DNA of 64,000 nucleotides from CAZVFX01 sp964626565. Its GTDB lineage: Bacteria > Myxococcota_A > UBA9042 > CAIXZC01. Positions 7,724 through 16,241 of this stretch are shown piece by piece. Where the stretch lies: positions 1-64,000 of the forward strand of contig CAZVFX010000015.1 in assembly GCA_964626565.1 (NCBI GenBank). Direction: 5' to 3'. A program made the translations under genes and the position numbers. Under the pieces are notes generated by a model, which was not told the origin of the DNA, searched no databases, and saw nothing but the letters and a program-made list of their open reading frames with translations. The number at the start of each line of letters is the position of its first letter. Position 1 is the stretch's first letter.

Positions 7724-8438
7724 CCTCCTCCTGGTCCGGAACGGCCTCGTCCCTTCCCGCCAGCAAGCCCAGGCGAGAATCCTTCAGGGTCACGTGCTCG
7801 TCAACGATATTCCCGTGGACAAGGCCGGCACCCAGGTCGCCACAGATGCGGTGATTCGCCTACGCGGAGACCCACCACCATACGTATCCAGGGGTGGACT
7901 CAAGCTCCAGCACGCACTTGACTTTTTTGAGCTTTCACCCAAGCAAGCTGTTGCCCTCGATGTCGGCATATCCACGGGCGGATTCACCGATTGCCTCCTG
8001 CAGCGAGGTGCCAAAAAGGTATATGGCATCGACGTAGGCAAGGGCCAGGTGGCGTGGAAGCTCAGGCAGGACTCCAGGGTCGTCTTGTTCGAAAATACAA
8101 ATGTGAGACATTTTGACGCAGGCAGTCTTGATTACCCTGTAGATCTGGCAGTAATCGACGTCTCTTTCATCTCTCTCACCTTGGTGCTCCCGGTCGTCGC
8201 ACAATGCCTGAAGACCGGCGGCCACGCGCTCCCCATGGTGAAGCCGCAATTCGAGGTGGGAAAAGGGGAAGTGGGGAAAAAGGGGGTGGTAAGAGATCCG
8301 GACAAACGAAAGGCCACAGTGGAGAAGATCAAGACATCGGCCGTCAATTGCGGCTTCGAGGTCCTGGGCGAGACAGAATCCCCCGTCCCCGGTCCTAAGG
8401 GCAACGTGGAGTTCTTCCTGCTGCTTAGGAAAAACTGA
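7704..8438 (+). CDS. tlyA: TlyA family rRNA 2'-O-methyltransferase
   Basis: A 244-residue protein with an N-terminal S4 RNA-binding domain (about 3-65, RLDLLLVRNGL and VLVNDIPVDKAG) and an FtsJ-like methyltransferase domain. The SAM-binding loop LDVGISTGGFTDCLL is at 85-99. Catalytic candidates include Asp152 in VIDVSF and Lys180 in MVKPQFEVG. Family members methylate ribose in 16S and/or 23S rRNA. The length is normal. The start overlaps xseB by 20 bases. The 3' end faces the SPFH gene with 30 bases between stops and no clear terminator. Ile89 replaces the usual small residue in the SAM loop, a minor variation. Confidence 0.93.
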   Translation: MKKQRLDLLLVRNGLVPSRQQAQARILQGHVLVNDIPVDKAGTQVATDAVIRLRGDPPPYVSRGGLKLQHALDFFELSPKQAVALDVGISTGGFTDCLLQRGAKKVYGIDVGKGQVAWKLRQDSRVVLFENTNVRHFDAGSLDYPVDLAVIDVSFISLTLVLPVVAQCLKTGGHALPMVKPQFEVGKGEVGKKGVVRDPDKRKATVEKIKTSAVNCGFEVLGETESPVPGPKGNVEFFLLLRKN

Positions 8439-8468
8439 TGGCTGATAGCCCGCAGGCGATTCTACCGT

Positions 8469-9491
8469 CTATCTTTTTGGCGTTTCTTCGAACAGCTTCT
8501 TCAGGCCGCCAAGGGAACCCATGACACCGGAAGCTTCGATGGGCATGAAGACCGTTTTCTGGGGGGAGAACGCCATGTCTTTCAGCGCTTCAATGTACTT
8601 CAACGCGACCATGTACTGAACCGGGTCACTCTTTACGCCTACCGCGTCGATGATGATCTTGATCGCTTCCGCCTCGGCCCGGGCGACCCGAATCCGTGCT
8701 TCGGCTTCACCATCTGCGTTCAGCACCTGAGCCTGCTTGCGACCTTCGGCTTCCGTGATCGCGGCCTGGCGCTCACCTTCGGCCTTCAGAATATCCGCGG
8801 CCTTGGAACCCTCGGCGCCCAACACCTGGGCCCGGCGCTCACGCTCGGCACGCATCTGCTTCTCCATGTCGTCGCGGATTTCCTTGGGCGGATTAATATC
8901 CTGCAACTCCACGCGATTCACCTTGACGCCCCACTTGTCTGTGGCTTCGTCCAGGATCGCTCTCAGCTTGGTATTGATGGTGTCTCTCGAAGAGAGGGTC
9001 TCGTCCAGGTCCAACTCGCCGATAACATTTCTCAGCGTCGTCTGGGTGAGTTTCTCGATCGCGTCGGGGAGGTTGTGGATCTCGTAGACCGCACGCACCG
9101 GATCGGTGACCTGGAAGTAGAGCAACGCGTTGATCTCGATGGTTACGTTGTCTTTGGTAATAACGTTCTGCTTCGGGAAGTCGTACACCGTCTCCCGAAG
9201 GTCGATTTTCTCGGTTTCAACCTGGCGATAGCCGGCCAACCCCTGCCGGGCGTCCTGGATCACGTAACGCCACATGATCTTCCGGGGCTTGTCGATGATG
9301 GGGATGATGATGTTGACGCCGCTGTTCAGCGTCTTCTGATACTTGCCCAATCGCTCGATGAGCACTACCTGGGCCTGTTGGACGATACGAAAACCTTTGA
9401 CGATGATGACGATCACCAACAGGACTATCAGCCCGAGGATCACCGCCGAAGCAGTGCCGGCCGCACCGGCGTGAAGCAATTCAGGGTACAT
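8469..9491 (-). CDS. SPFH/Band-7 membrane protein (QmcA/stomatin-like)
   Basis: A 340-residue protein with an N-terminal membrane helix (about 14-33), a Band-7/SPFH domain (about 35-210, beginning VQQAQVVLIERLGKY and including DPVRAVYEI) and an Ala/Glu-rich coiled coil (about 215-280, ERRAQVLGAEG repeats). Such proteins oligomerise into membrane microdomain scaffolds. Its ATG shares one base with the stop of the NfeD-like gene upstream. NfeD-SPFH pairs are a well-known two-gene operon, which supports the call. The C-terminal PQKTVFMPIEASG stretch is typical of the QmcA branch rather than HflC. Confidence 0.92.
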   Translation of the reverse strand: MYPELLHAGAAGTASAVILGLIVLLVIVIIVKGFRIVQQAQVVLIERLGKYQKTLNSGVNIIIPIIDKPRKIMWRYVIQDARQGLAGYRQVETEKIDLRETVYDFPKQNVITKDNVTIEINALLYFQVTDPVRAVYEIHNLPDAIEKLTQTTLRNVIGELDLDETLSSRDTINTKLRAILDEATDKWGVKVNRVELQDINPPKEIRDDMEKQMRAERERRAQVLGAEGSKAADILKAEGERQAAITEAEGRKQAQVLNADGEAEARIRVARAEAEAIKIIIDAVGVKSDPVQYMVALKYIEALKDMAFSPQKTVFMPIEASGVMGSLGGLKKLFEETPKR

Positions 9492-10012
9492 TATTCCTCC
9501 TCCTTCGTTGACTCGATATCTACAATGAGGGTCGCTCCCTCAACTCTCTGAACCCGCACCGCCGCACCCACCGGGATCGCCTGGTCGACCGACGGCAGGC
9601 AGCGCCATTGGTCCCCGGCTATCTTCACGTATCCGGGAGAGGTGACGCCGCCGATGGGCTCGGTGACAACCGCCAGTTTGCCGGCCATCGCGTCTATGTT
9701 GGTATCTTCGGCGTCGCCGCCCATGAGCCGCTTGGTAAGCGGTCGGGACAGGAAGAAGAGCGCCAGCGATACCGCGATGAACACAATGATGAGACCGGTC
9801 AGTGAGTGCAGCCCCAGAAAGGAAACGACGCCGGTAAGGAACGCCGCAACCCCGATGCTGCCCAACGCCAGGGCAGTGGCCGCGCCCAAGACCGCTTCGA
9901 TAATAATGAGGATGAGCCCCAGCAACATCCAGAAGTACCCGTTCTCGACGCTCATTACCTCGCCAAGATACTCCAGTACTCCTCCCAGTTGTTCAAGCAG
10001 TCTATCCAACAT
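9491..10012 (-). CDS. NfeD family membrane protein
   Basis: A 173-residue protein of the short NfeD type, without the ClpP-like protease domain. Three hydrophobic helices lie between about residues 28 and 92, followed by the C-terminal OB-fold domain (about 105-168) with AGKLAVVTEP, PGYVKIAGDQW and VGAAVRVQRVEG, the NfeD-C pattern. A GGGGG tract precedes the ATG. NfeD works with SPFH proteins in membrane quality control or raft organisation, and the SPFH gene follows with a one-base overlap. The 3' half of the Cys-rich lipoprotein locus begins 68 bases upstream on the same strand. Confidence 0.92.
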   Translation of the reverse strand: MLDRLLEQLGGVLEYLGEVMSVENGYFWMLLGLILIIIEAVLGAATALALGSIGVAAFLTGVVSFLGLHSLTGLIIVFIAVSLALFFLSRPLTKRLMGGDAEDTNIDAMAGKLAVVTEPIGGVTSPGYVKIAGDQWRCLPSVDQAIPVGAAVRVQRVEGATLIVDIESTKEEE

Positions 10013-10080
10013 GGCCTACCCCCTTTGTGAGGTATAGCACCCAATATAGCAGCATCGATCAGCGCGAAAAAGAGAAATAA

Positions 10081-13000
10081 TCAGAGGCAGGAGGTTTGCA
10101 CCTTGAGATCATCGATGAAGATGCCGGCACCGTCATTCCAGAAAGGGTCGAGAGAGGTGAATTCGAATTCGAATATCACTGTATGTTGCTCTGCCGGCCA
10201 GCCGCCGAAGGGCTCGAAGATGGTCGCCACCGGGACGATGACGGAGTAGTACCGCCAGGCAGCCATCTCAAAGGAGGGGTCGCACCCCCACTCCAGGCAA
10301 GGCGCCAAGACCGGGTCCTCCTGGCATTGCGGCGCCTCCGCCGGACAGGGCGGATGCCAGATCGGAACATCGAACTCCTGGGGAGGGAGACCCGGCAGAA
10401 TCACCTGGTCCACCGCCAGCCGCAGTTCGTCCAGGCCGGCAAACTCGATGGGATCGCCCACGTCGATCCAGGCCCAGAAGGAGACCTGCACTTCGTCCAG
10501 TCCGGAGACATCGATCTCGGGGCTCACCACGCGGCCCCCAAGCTCGTTGGGATGGTGCATGGAACATTCACCGCCCTCAGTATTGTTCTCGGCACTGCTC
10601 ACGTCCCAGGCCGCGAAAAGCCACGGTTGCCATCCCTCCATATCGCATGGTCCGTCCCAATCGAATTCAGCGATGGTGTCCTGCAGGCAACAGAGCCCCA
10701 GGGCCAGCGGATTGGCCTCACACTTACACTCCGGAAACTCGCACAGTTCAAGGGTGCAGTGGGGTACTTCCGGACTGCACTCCGAGCACTCGAACCCGGA
10801 GAAGCACTCCACGTCATCGCAATGGGTGGAGACCTCAAAATCGTCCACAAACACGCCCGCGAAGTCGTTTGCAAAACCGTCGGCCGAGTCAAACTCGAAA
10901 GTGAAACGAACTGTCTGGCCGGCAAGATCCAACTGACTCAGCCCCACCTCCACCGTCTTCCAAACCGCGTCGCAATCGTCGTCCGCGGTGCAGCCCTTGA
11001 AATCCCACGCCATGGAATCCCATACCGGTTGTTTACCTCCCCAGATCACGAGATCCGGATCCGGGTCGATGTCCTGCTGAACCCAGAGGGAGAGCTTGTC
11101 GATTTCGGACTGCGCGGCAAAAAACTGGCATAGCATGCAGTGCTCCGTTTCCAGGCGAAGCTGGAACGTCACTTTCGGCGAGCCGTAAAGCGGAAGGGTT
11201 ATGGCCGGGGAGACAACCTCGCCCACTGCGGGCTGATTGCCGTTGTCATAGTTACCCTCCAGCAGATTGCCGAAGTATAGACAACTCCCGAGGAAGCACT
11301 GGTCGCCGTCGAGAATGTGCCACGCCACCGGGCAGAGGTTGCAGTCAGCGGGGCATGTGAGGCAGCTCTCGCCGTCACCGCAAATCCCATTGCCGCAATC
11401 GGGATCGTCGCTGCCGGTTACTACCCACTGTCCCCCCTCTTCGAAGCCGGTTTCATATACCGACGCCGTGGGATTGCAGCAACTGGGGTCGCCGGTGAAC
11501 TCATGCCAGCACTCACCGATAACAACGTCGCAGGTGTCAACAGTGCAGATATCCCCGTCGTCGCAATCGAGATCTTCCGGTGAACAACAGCCGGCGATCT
11601 CCACGTACGAGCAGGCGTGCTCAACGCACACGGGCGCCATGCACGTATAAGGATCGGTGCAATCTTCCGGGAGGTTGCAGATCGGGTCACAGGTGCTTTC
11701 AAGGTGAAGTTCGTCCACCACCACAAAGAGGCCGTCGTTGTTGGCCGGGATCACGTCTGCGGTGGTGAAGAAGAACCGCAGTTTGATCTTCTGCCCGGCA
11801 AAGGGGGTCAGGTCCACCGCCTGGGTCGTGTAGTCCCCGTTTGTGCTGCCGAAGACCTGGTCGCTGCTCCAGACCGTCTCCGCTTCTCCTCCGAACGGGA
11901 TCACGTCGAGATACAACGTATCAATACCCAGAGAGACGTACGCATCCTCGGGAACATCGTCCCATTCAGTGGACATGAAAAGGCAGAAGGTGAGTTTCAG
12001 CGCGGCCGGCTGCGGGACCGCGGTCAGGTCGATGAATGGGGAGGTGAAACTCCCCTCGCACAGAGGCACTCCGCAATCTTCGAAGACCGCCGCCCACGGG
12101 TCGGGATCCGCCGGGTCTTCGCACCCTTGTTCTGCAAGTTGCCATGCGGCCACCGGGAAACTCGGGACCACTTCCCACTCGTCGAACGCGGCCTCTCCTT
12201 CCTCAAACCCCTCTTCGTAGTGGAGAGCCATCAGCGCCGGGTCGCAGCAGTCCGGGGCGATACTGACTGGCCAGGTGCAGAACATCTCGTCGTCGCTGAG
12301 GTTTGGCATCTCGACGCAGGTCGGTATCCAGCACTCCGGATCGTCGGGGAAGGGGCCCAGATCCTGGCATTCCTCGTCAAGCAGGCAGGTGGTGCAATGC
12401 TCGAATTCCGGCTCGTGCTGGCAGATGCCGATGCTGAAGTTCTGTAGAGGTTGGCACCAGTCTTCCGTACACGAGTCATCGTCATCGCACTGAAAATCCG
12501 ACTCGCAGTCCGCGTCGTAGGTGGCCACCTTTACGTTGTCCAGGTAGATCCCCTCGCCGTCGTTTTCGGTGCCGTCTAGGGAGTCGAATTGGAACCAGAT
12601 ATCGATGGACTGCCCGGCCCATGCGCTGAGGTCGAGCGCCACCGGCACACACAAGCCGTCGGTAGTGCCGTCGAGGTATACGGTATTGTACACTTCGATG
12701 ATTTCACCATCAACGCTAAGCACGAAGGCCTTAAGAATATCGAACTGGACCGAGCCGGGTATGCTGGGCTCGGTGTCCAGCCAGATGTCGAAAGTGAGCG
12801 CGATATACGCATTCTCCGGCAGATTCAGTTCGTGGATGAAGAACTCGGCCTCCACCTGACCGCCGTTGTTGTACGTCATGGTGTCCGGGTCGCCCATATA
12901 CAGCGAACAGCCCGGTGCGCAGTGCCCGGGGATCACGTACCAGGCGACCTCGCCGCCCGGCGGATAGGGGTTGACCGGGCCGATCACCTCGGCAGGAGGT

Positions 13001-13617
13001 ACGGCGCAGTCGTCAAAGTTCAAGTCGAGAACGACAACCTCCTCGACGCACTCGGCCGGCACGGGCGAAATGGGGACGTTCGCGCACTGGCACTCTTCGC
13101 ACGAGTCCTCGGTGCACAGGTTGCCGTCGTCGCAGTCGGCGTCATCCAGACAGCAGTTGGGCACCGGAACCAGTTGGCACATGTTTCCGCCGCAAACCAG
13201 ATCCCACTGGCACTCGGACGCCATGCAGCAGTCCTCCGGCGGCAGCAACTCCTGGCATTCTTCATCGCTGATGCAAGGGCTCTGGTCGTCGCACAGGCCG
13301 GGGCCGCAATCCTCAACGCATTCCGGGCTGGAAGGCTCCTCGGTGATTTCCGGAATCTCAACCTCGGGCTGGTCCGCTATTTCCACTGCCGGAGGAAGCT
13401 CTAAGCCCTGGTCTTCGACCTCGGCATCTTCAGGAGGAGGAGGCTGGTCCGGCGGCCCGTCCACCAGCGGAACATCCACCGTTGACGTTTCCACCACGTC
13501 CGCCAATTCCTCGAGATCAGGCGCCGGGCTCTCCTCCGAACAAGAGGAACATCCATTCAACGACATCACCCCAAACGCCAACACGAAAGCCAGGCCCACG
13601 CGTACACCGATACCCAT
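10081..13617 (-). CDS. Large Cys-rich lipoprotein with four beta-sandwich modules
   Basis: A 1178-residue lipoprotein. The start at 13617 is preceded by GGAGGA; the signal peptide ends SLNGC. Residues about 25-100 are an Asp/Glu/Pro-rich tether. Four modules of about 170-210 residues follow (roughly 13035-12515, 12225-11700, 11465-10815 and 10680-10085). Each opens with a phrase like EEGFEEG or FDWDG and closes with an NDG-x-G-hydrophobic-D-D/N motif and a final Cys (GIYLDNVKV, GVFVDDFEV, GIFIDDLKV). They resemble MAM/jelly-roll adhesion or carbohydrate-binding folds. Short Cys knots of the CDDGDICTVDTC type separate them. A surface-exposed binding or adhesion protein is inferred; the ligand is unknown. 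Confidence 0.8.
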   Translation of the reverse strand: MGIGVRVGLAFVLAFGVMSLNGCSSCSEESPAPDLEELADVVETSTVDVPLVDGPPDQPPPPEDAEVEDQGLELPPAVEIADQPEVEIPEITEEPSSPECVEDCGPGLCDDQSPCISDEECQELLPPEDCCMASECQWDLVCGGNMCQLVPVPNCCLDDADCDDGNLCTEDSCEECQCANVPISPVPAECVEEVVVLDLNFDDCAVPPAEVIGPVNPYPPGGEVAWYVIPGHCAPGCSLYMGDPDTMTYNNGGQVEAEFFIHELNLPENAYIALTFDIWLDTEPSIPGSVQFDILKAFVLSVDGEIIEVYNTVYLDGTTDGLCVPVALDLSAWAGQSIDIWFQFDSLDGTENDGEGIYLDNVKVATYDADCESDFQCDDDDSCTEDWCQPLQNFSIGICQHEPEFEHCTTCLLDEECQDLGPFPDDPECWIPTCVEMPNLSDDEMFCTWPVSIAPDCCDPALMALHYEEGFEEGEAAFDEWEVVPSFPVAAWQLAEQGCEDPADPDPWAAVFEDCGVPLCEGSFTSPFIDLTAVPQPAALKLTFCLFMSTEWDDVPEDAYVSLGIDTLYLDVIPFGGEAETVWSSDQVFGSTNGDYTTQAVDLTPFAGQKIKLRFFFTTADVIPANNDGLFVVVDELHLESTCDPICNLPEDCTDPYTCMAPVCVEHACSYVEIAGCCSPEDLDCDDGDICTVDTCDVVIGECWHEFTGDPSCCNPTASVYETGFEEGGQWVVTGSDDPDCGNGICGDGESCLTCPADCNLCPVAWHILDGDQCFLGSCLYFGNLLEGNYDNGNQPAVGEVVSPAITLPLYGSPKVTFQLRLETEHCMLCQFFAAQSEIDKLSLWVQQDIDPDPDLVIWGGKQPVWDSMAWDFKGCTADDDCDAVWKTVEVGLSQLDLAGQTVRFTFEFDSADGFANDFAGVFVDDFEVSTHCDDVECFSGFECSECSPEVPHCTLELCEFPECKCEANPLALGLCCLQDTIAEFDWDGPCDMEGWQPWLFAAWDVSSAENNTEGGECSMHHPNELGGRVVSPEIDVSGLDEVQVSFWAWIDVGDPIEFAGLDELRLAVDQVILPGLPPQEFDVPIWHPPCPAEAPQCQEDPVLAPCLEWGCDPSFEMAAWRYYSVIVPVATIFEPFGGWPAEQHTVIFEFEFTSLDPFWNDGAGIFIDDLKVQTSCL

Positions 13618-13703
13618 GATGTCCTCCAATCAGAGCCGGCGGGGCCTTTCAAAGAACAGTATAACAAAACAGAGAGTTGGATTCACGGGGCGGCCCCGTG
13701 GTG

Positions 13704-14378
13704 TCAGCGGGTAGTGTCCTCTTTGTCCTTCTTTCCGAGCTTGAACAGGCTGCGGAGCTGGGCGCAGGAGACGGCTAGGAAGACAGTGGAGGTCGGAGTG
13801 TACCGTCTGAGGTTCATTGCCAGCAACTTCCCGTCCAGGGTAAAGAGGGGATAGCCGATGGGCAGTCCGGTGGCGGTGAGCAGGAACTCGGCCAGGGGTG
13901 ACTCGGCGTTGGAAACCACCTGGCCCCAGAACAGGTTTGGATAGGTGGCGGGATTGTCGATGGACACCATGGGAGTGTACGCACGGGCAGCGAACGAACG
14001 GGCCAACTTCGATTCCGGGCACGGAAACGGTTCATCCCCCTTCGGCTCCAGGAAGGCGATGGCGAGTTTCTCGTTTGTCGAGGTCACTTTGGCGTCCACC
14101 CATTCGGGGTTGTTCTTGCTTCTGATGCGCACACCCAGTTCCCCGTCCACCAGGAATTTTGATGTTATCATGTGGGCCTTGCCCTTGGCGTCCAGCACAC
14201 ACGCGGCCTGCCCCTGCATGTTGCGCCCGAAGCTTTGATCGGTACCTTCCAGCGCCGGGAGTTTCACGTCCACCTCGACGATCTTTACCGCTACTTTGTC
14301 CCGGAGCTTCGCCATCGCCTGTGTATCGGCAAGCATGGGGCTTTGCAGCATGAAGAGAGAGACAAGCAGTGAGATCAT
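13704..14378 (-). CDS. Degenerate trypsin/HtrA-like protein, probably non-catalytic
   Basis: A 224-residue protein whose ATG overlaps the nadA stop (ATGA). A short hydrophobic N-terminus (MISLLVSLFMLQSP) may be a signal peptide. The body follows the order of an HtrA-type serine protease: a strand GQAACVLDAKG, then HMITSKFLVDG where proteases have TNxHVV, then KLAIAFLEP where DLAxLKV is expected, and GLPIGYPLFTLDGKLLAMN in place of GNSGGPL. All three catalytic residues appear replaced, so I infer a pseudoprotease fold, perhaps binding peptides. The alignment is by eye. The C-terminus is Lys-rich. Confidence 0.55.
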   Translation of the reverse strand: MISLLVSLFMLQSPMLADTQAMAKLRDKVAVKIVEVDVKLPALEGTDQSFGRNMQGQAACVLDAKGKAHMITSKFLVDGELGVRIRSKNNPEWVDAKVTSTNEKLAIAFLEPKGDEPFPCPESKLARSFAARAYTPMVSIDNPATYPNLFWGQVVSNAESPLAEFLLTATGLPIGYPLFTLDGKLLAMNLRRYTPTSTVFLAVSCAQLRSLFKLGKKDKEDTTR

Positions 14379-15397
14379 CGCGGCAACTCGAGCATTCGTT
14401 CCAGCGCCAGGCGGGCGTCCGCGGCGGTTTCTTCAGCCACCTTGATCTCCAGATAGGGGTCAAAGGTCTCGAGCACGTTTCTGAGCTTGGCCACGGTTGT
14501 CCGGTACATGTTGGGACACACCGAGTGGCTGAGCGGGACTACGGTCTTGGTGGGAAAATCCCGCGCCAGGCGCAACACCAGATTCACCTCGGTGCCGATG
14601 ACGATCGTGTCGCCCGGGGCTGCATCTTTTACCACCTGGACGATAAAGGCAGTGGAGCCGTCAGCGTCTGCCGCGTCCACCACCTCCGGCTTGCACTCGG
14701 GATGCACAACAACTTTGCACCCTTTGTAGCGCTCTCTTTGCAACGTGACCATCTCCGGGGTGAAATAGGTGTGCACGTGGCAATACCCCTTCCACAGCAC
14801 CACCCCGGCCCGGGCCAACGCGTCGTCTTCGAGTCCGCCGTTGGGTTGGTGGGGATTCCACACCACGATCTCTTCGTCACTCTGTCGGCGCGCGGTATTC
14901 ACACCCAGGAATTCGTCGGGGAGGAAGAAGATGACATCGCCCTGCCGGCGAGCCCACTTGAAGGCCTCGGCCGCGTTTGATGACGTACAGGTAAGCCCTC
15001 CTTCCCTGCCCACAAACGCTTTCACATCCGCGGTGGAATTGACATAGGTTACCGGCACCACTTTGCGGCCCGTGACCTCGACAATGCGCTGGAAAGCTGT
15101 CATGGCATCGGTTTCGTCGGCCATGTCGGCCATGGGACAACCGGCCCTGGTGTCGGGCATATACACCCGCTGGCCGGGCTGGGCCAGGATGCGCGCGGAT
15201 TCGGCCATGAAGTGCACTCCGCAGAAGACGATCCTCCGCGCCGACGAGGTCGCAGCCTCTTTGGCGAGAACATAGGAATCACCGATGAAGTCGCCGCACT
15301 CCACTACTTCCTTTCGCTGATAGTGGTGAGCGAGGACGACCAGGTCATCTCCAAGCTCTGCTTTGATGTGTTTGATCGCGGCCAGGTCTTCAAACAT
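14375..15397 (-). CDS. nadA: Quinolinate synthase A
   Basis: A 340-residue quinolinate synthase, which condenses iminoaspartate with dihydroxyacetone phosphate in de novo NAD synthesis. Visible family features: VVLAHHYQRKEV near the N-terminus, FCGVHFMAESA, MPDTRAGCPMADM, YVNSTADVKA, the Cys-containing LTCTSSNA, and HSVCPNMYRTT near the C-terminus. Cysteines in these blocks bind the catalytic 4Fe-4S cluster. The length is normal. GGAGGGAATGT precedes the start. nadB and nadC are not in this window. It lies inside a close-packed minus-strand run and its last bases overlap the next gene. Confidence 0.95.
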   Translation of the reverse strand: MFEDLAAIKHIKAELGDDLVVLAHHYQRKEVVECGDFIGDSYVLAKEAATSSARRIVFCGVHFMAESARILAQPGQRVYMPDTRAGCPMADMADETDAMTAFQRIVEVTGRKVVPVTYVNSTADVKAFVGREGGLTCTSSNAAEAFKWARRQGDVIFFLPDEFLGVNTARRQSDEEIVVWNPHQPNGGLEDDALARAGVVLWKGYCHVHTYFTPEMVTLQRERYKGCKVVVHPECKPEVVDAADADGSTAFIVQVVKDAAPGDTIVIGTEVNLVLRLARDFPTKTVVPLSHSVCPNMYRTTVAKLRNVLETFDPYLEIKVAEETAADARLALERMLELPR

Positions 15398-15412
15398 ACA
15401 TTCCCTCCGCGC

Positions 15413-15871
15413 TTACTGCACTATGGGGATGTCGTAGAGCTTCTCTTTGCCGTCACGAATGAGGTTGATCTTCAGCCGTTTCTTGCCCCACAGCCCCCGC
15501 CAGATGGCCAGGGCATGCTCCGGGCGTTCGATGGGGAGGCCGTTGATTGACGTGAGCACATCACCTTTGAGGAGGGGGCCTTTTTCCAATCTCTCGTTGT
15601 AGATCTGCACGACCTGGTAACCGACAAAGGCGGAGCCCTTGTATGCCGGCTTGACGAAATACCAGCGCATCACTTTCTGCAGGCCCTGCTTGACGGTGGC
15701 CTCGTAATCATCGCGGGAGATGGACCAATCGGTCTCAGGCAGGTCCGCCTCGTCGATGATGATCGGCGTCACCGGCTCCCGGCGGTCAGCCGGGCTGCAG
15801 GCCACAAAAAACGAGACCAGCGCCACCAGCGCACCAACAAAGGCCCTAAGGGTCCCAACGGTCCTGTTCAT
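15413..15871 (-). CDS. PDZ-domain lipoprotein
   Basis: A 152-residue protein. The start at 15871 has GGGAG upstream and gives a signal peptide ending VSFFVAC. The longer frame from 15904 runs into the neighbouring gene. The C-terminal half is a PDZ fold of the GspC/HtrA type: a YQVVQIYNERLEKGPLLKGD opening, DVLTSINGLPIERPE, and a final strand with IRDGKEKLYDIPIV. No protease domain is present. PDZ lipoproteins usually hold partners in the periplasm. It is separated from nadA by 15 bases and from the upstream Cys-rich lipoprotein by five. Confidence 0.7.
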   Translation of the reverse strand: MNRTVGTLRAFVGALVALVSFFVACSPADRREPVTPIIIDEADLPETDWSISRDDYEATVKQGLQKVMRWYFVKPAYKGSAFVGYQVVQIYNERLEKGPLLKGDVLTSINGLPIERPEHALAIWRGLWGKKRLKINLIRDGKEKLYDIPIVQ

Positions 15872-15876
15872 CGCGT

Positions 15877-16194
15877 TCACTCCCGTACCGAGCAGAAGGG
15901 CCATGGCCCTTCGTCATCGATGCAATCGTATCCGTCACGACAGTCGCCGTTGCTCTCGCAAGTAGCCATGCAGAAGGTAGCCCCATTAGAGAACTCAATG
16001 CAGACGCTATCCCCGGGGCATTCGCCCGGCCGGCAGGGGGTGTCGGTGCACATTCCCGCGGGCATGGTCAGGTCGCAATAGGCGCCTAACGGGCACTCCC
16101 TATCGTAGTCACATTCGTCACCGATATCCCGGGAGCAGGCGGTACCTCCCAACCCCACAACCACCAGCAACATAACCAGCCAGGCTTTCCTCAT
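15877..16194 (-). CDS. Small Cys-rich lipoprotein
   Basis: A 105-residue protein with a signal peptide ending GGTAC. After it come about ten cysteines spaced like paired disulfide knots (DECDYDRECPLGAYCD, CMATCESNGDCRDGYDC). These short knots recur in the giant Cys-rich proteins elsewhere in the window. In-frame starts at 16206 and 16218 exist; 16194 is preferred because it gives a compact signal peptide, but the ribosome-binding site is not decisive. The function is unknown; an exported, disulfide-bonded surface protein is inferred. It sits between the M29 peptidase gene and the PDZ lipoprotein gene. Confidence 0.65.
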   Translation of the reverse strand: MRKAWLVMLLVVVGLGGTACSRDIGDECDYDRECPLGAYCDLTMPAGMCTDTPCRPGECPGDSVCIEFSNGATFCMATCESNGDCRDGYDCIDDEGPWPFCSVRE

Positions 16195-16241
16195 TTCCGC
16201 CGCCATCCTTCCTGTCACGAACTCCAGGAATGCAATTCAAG

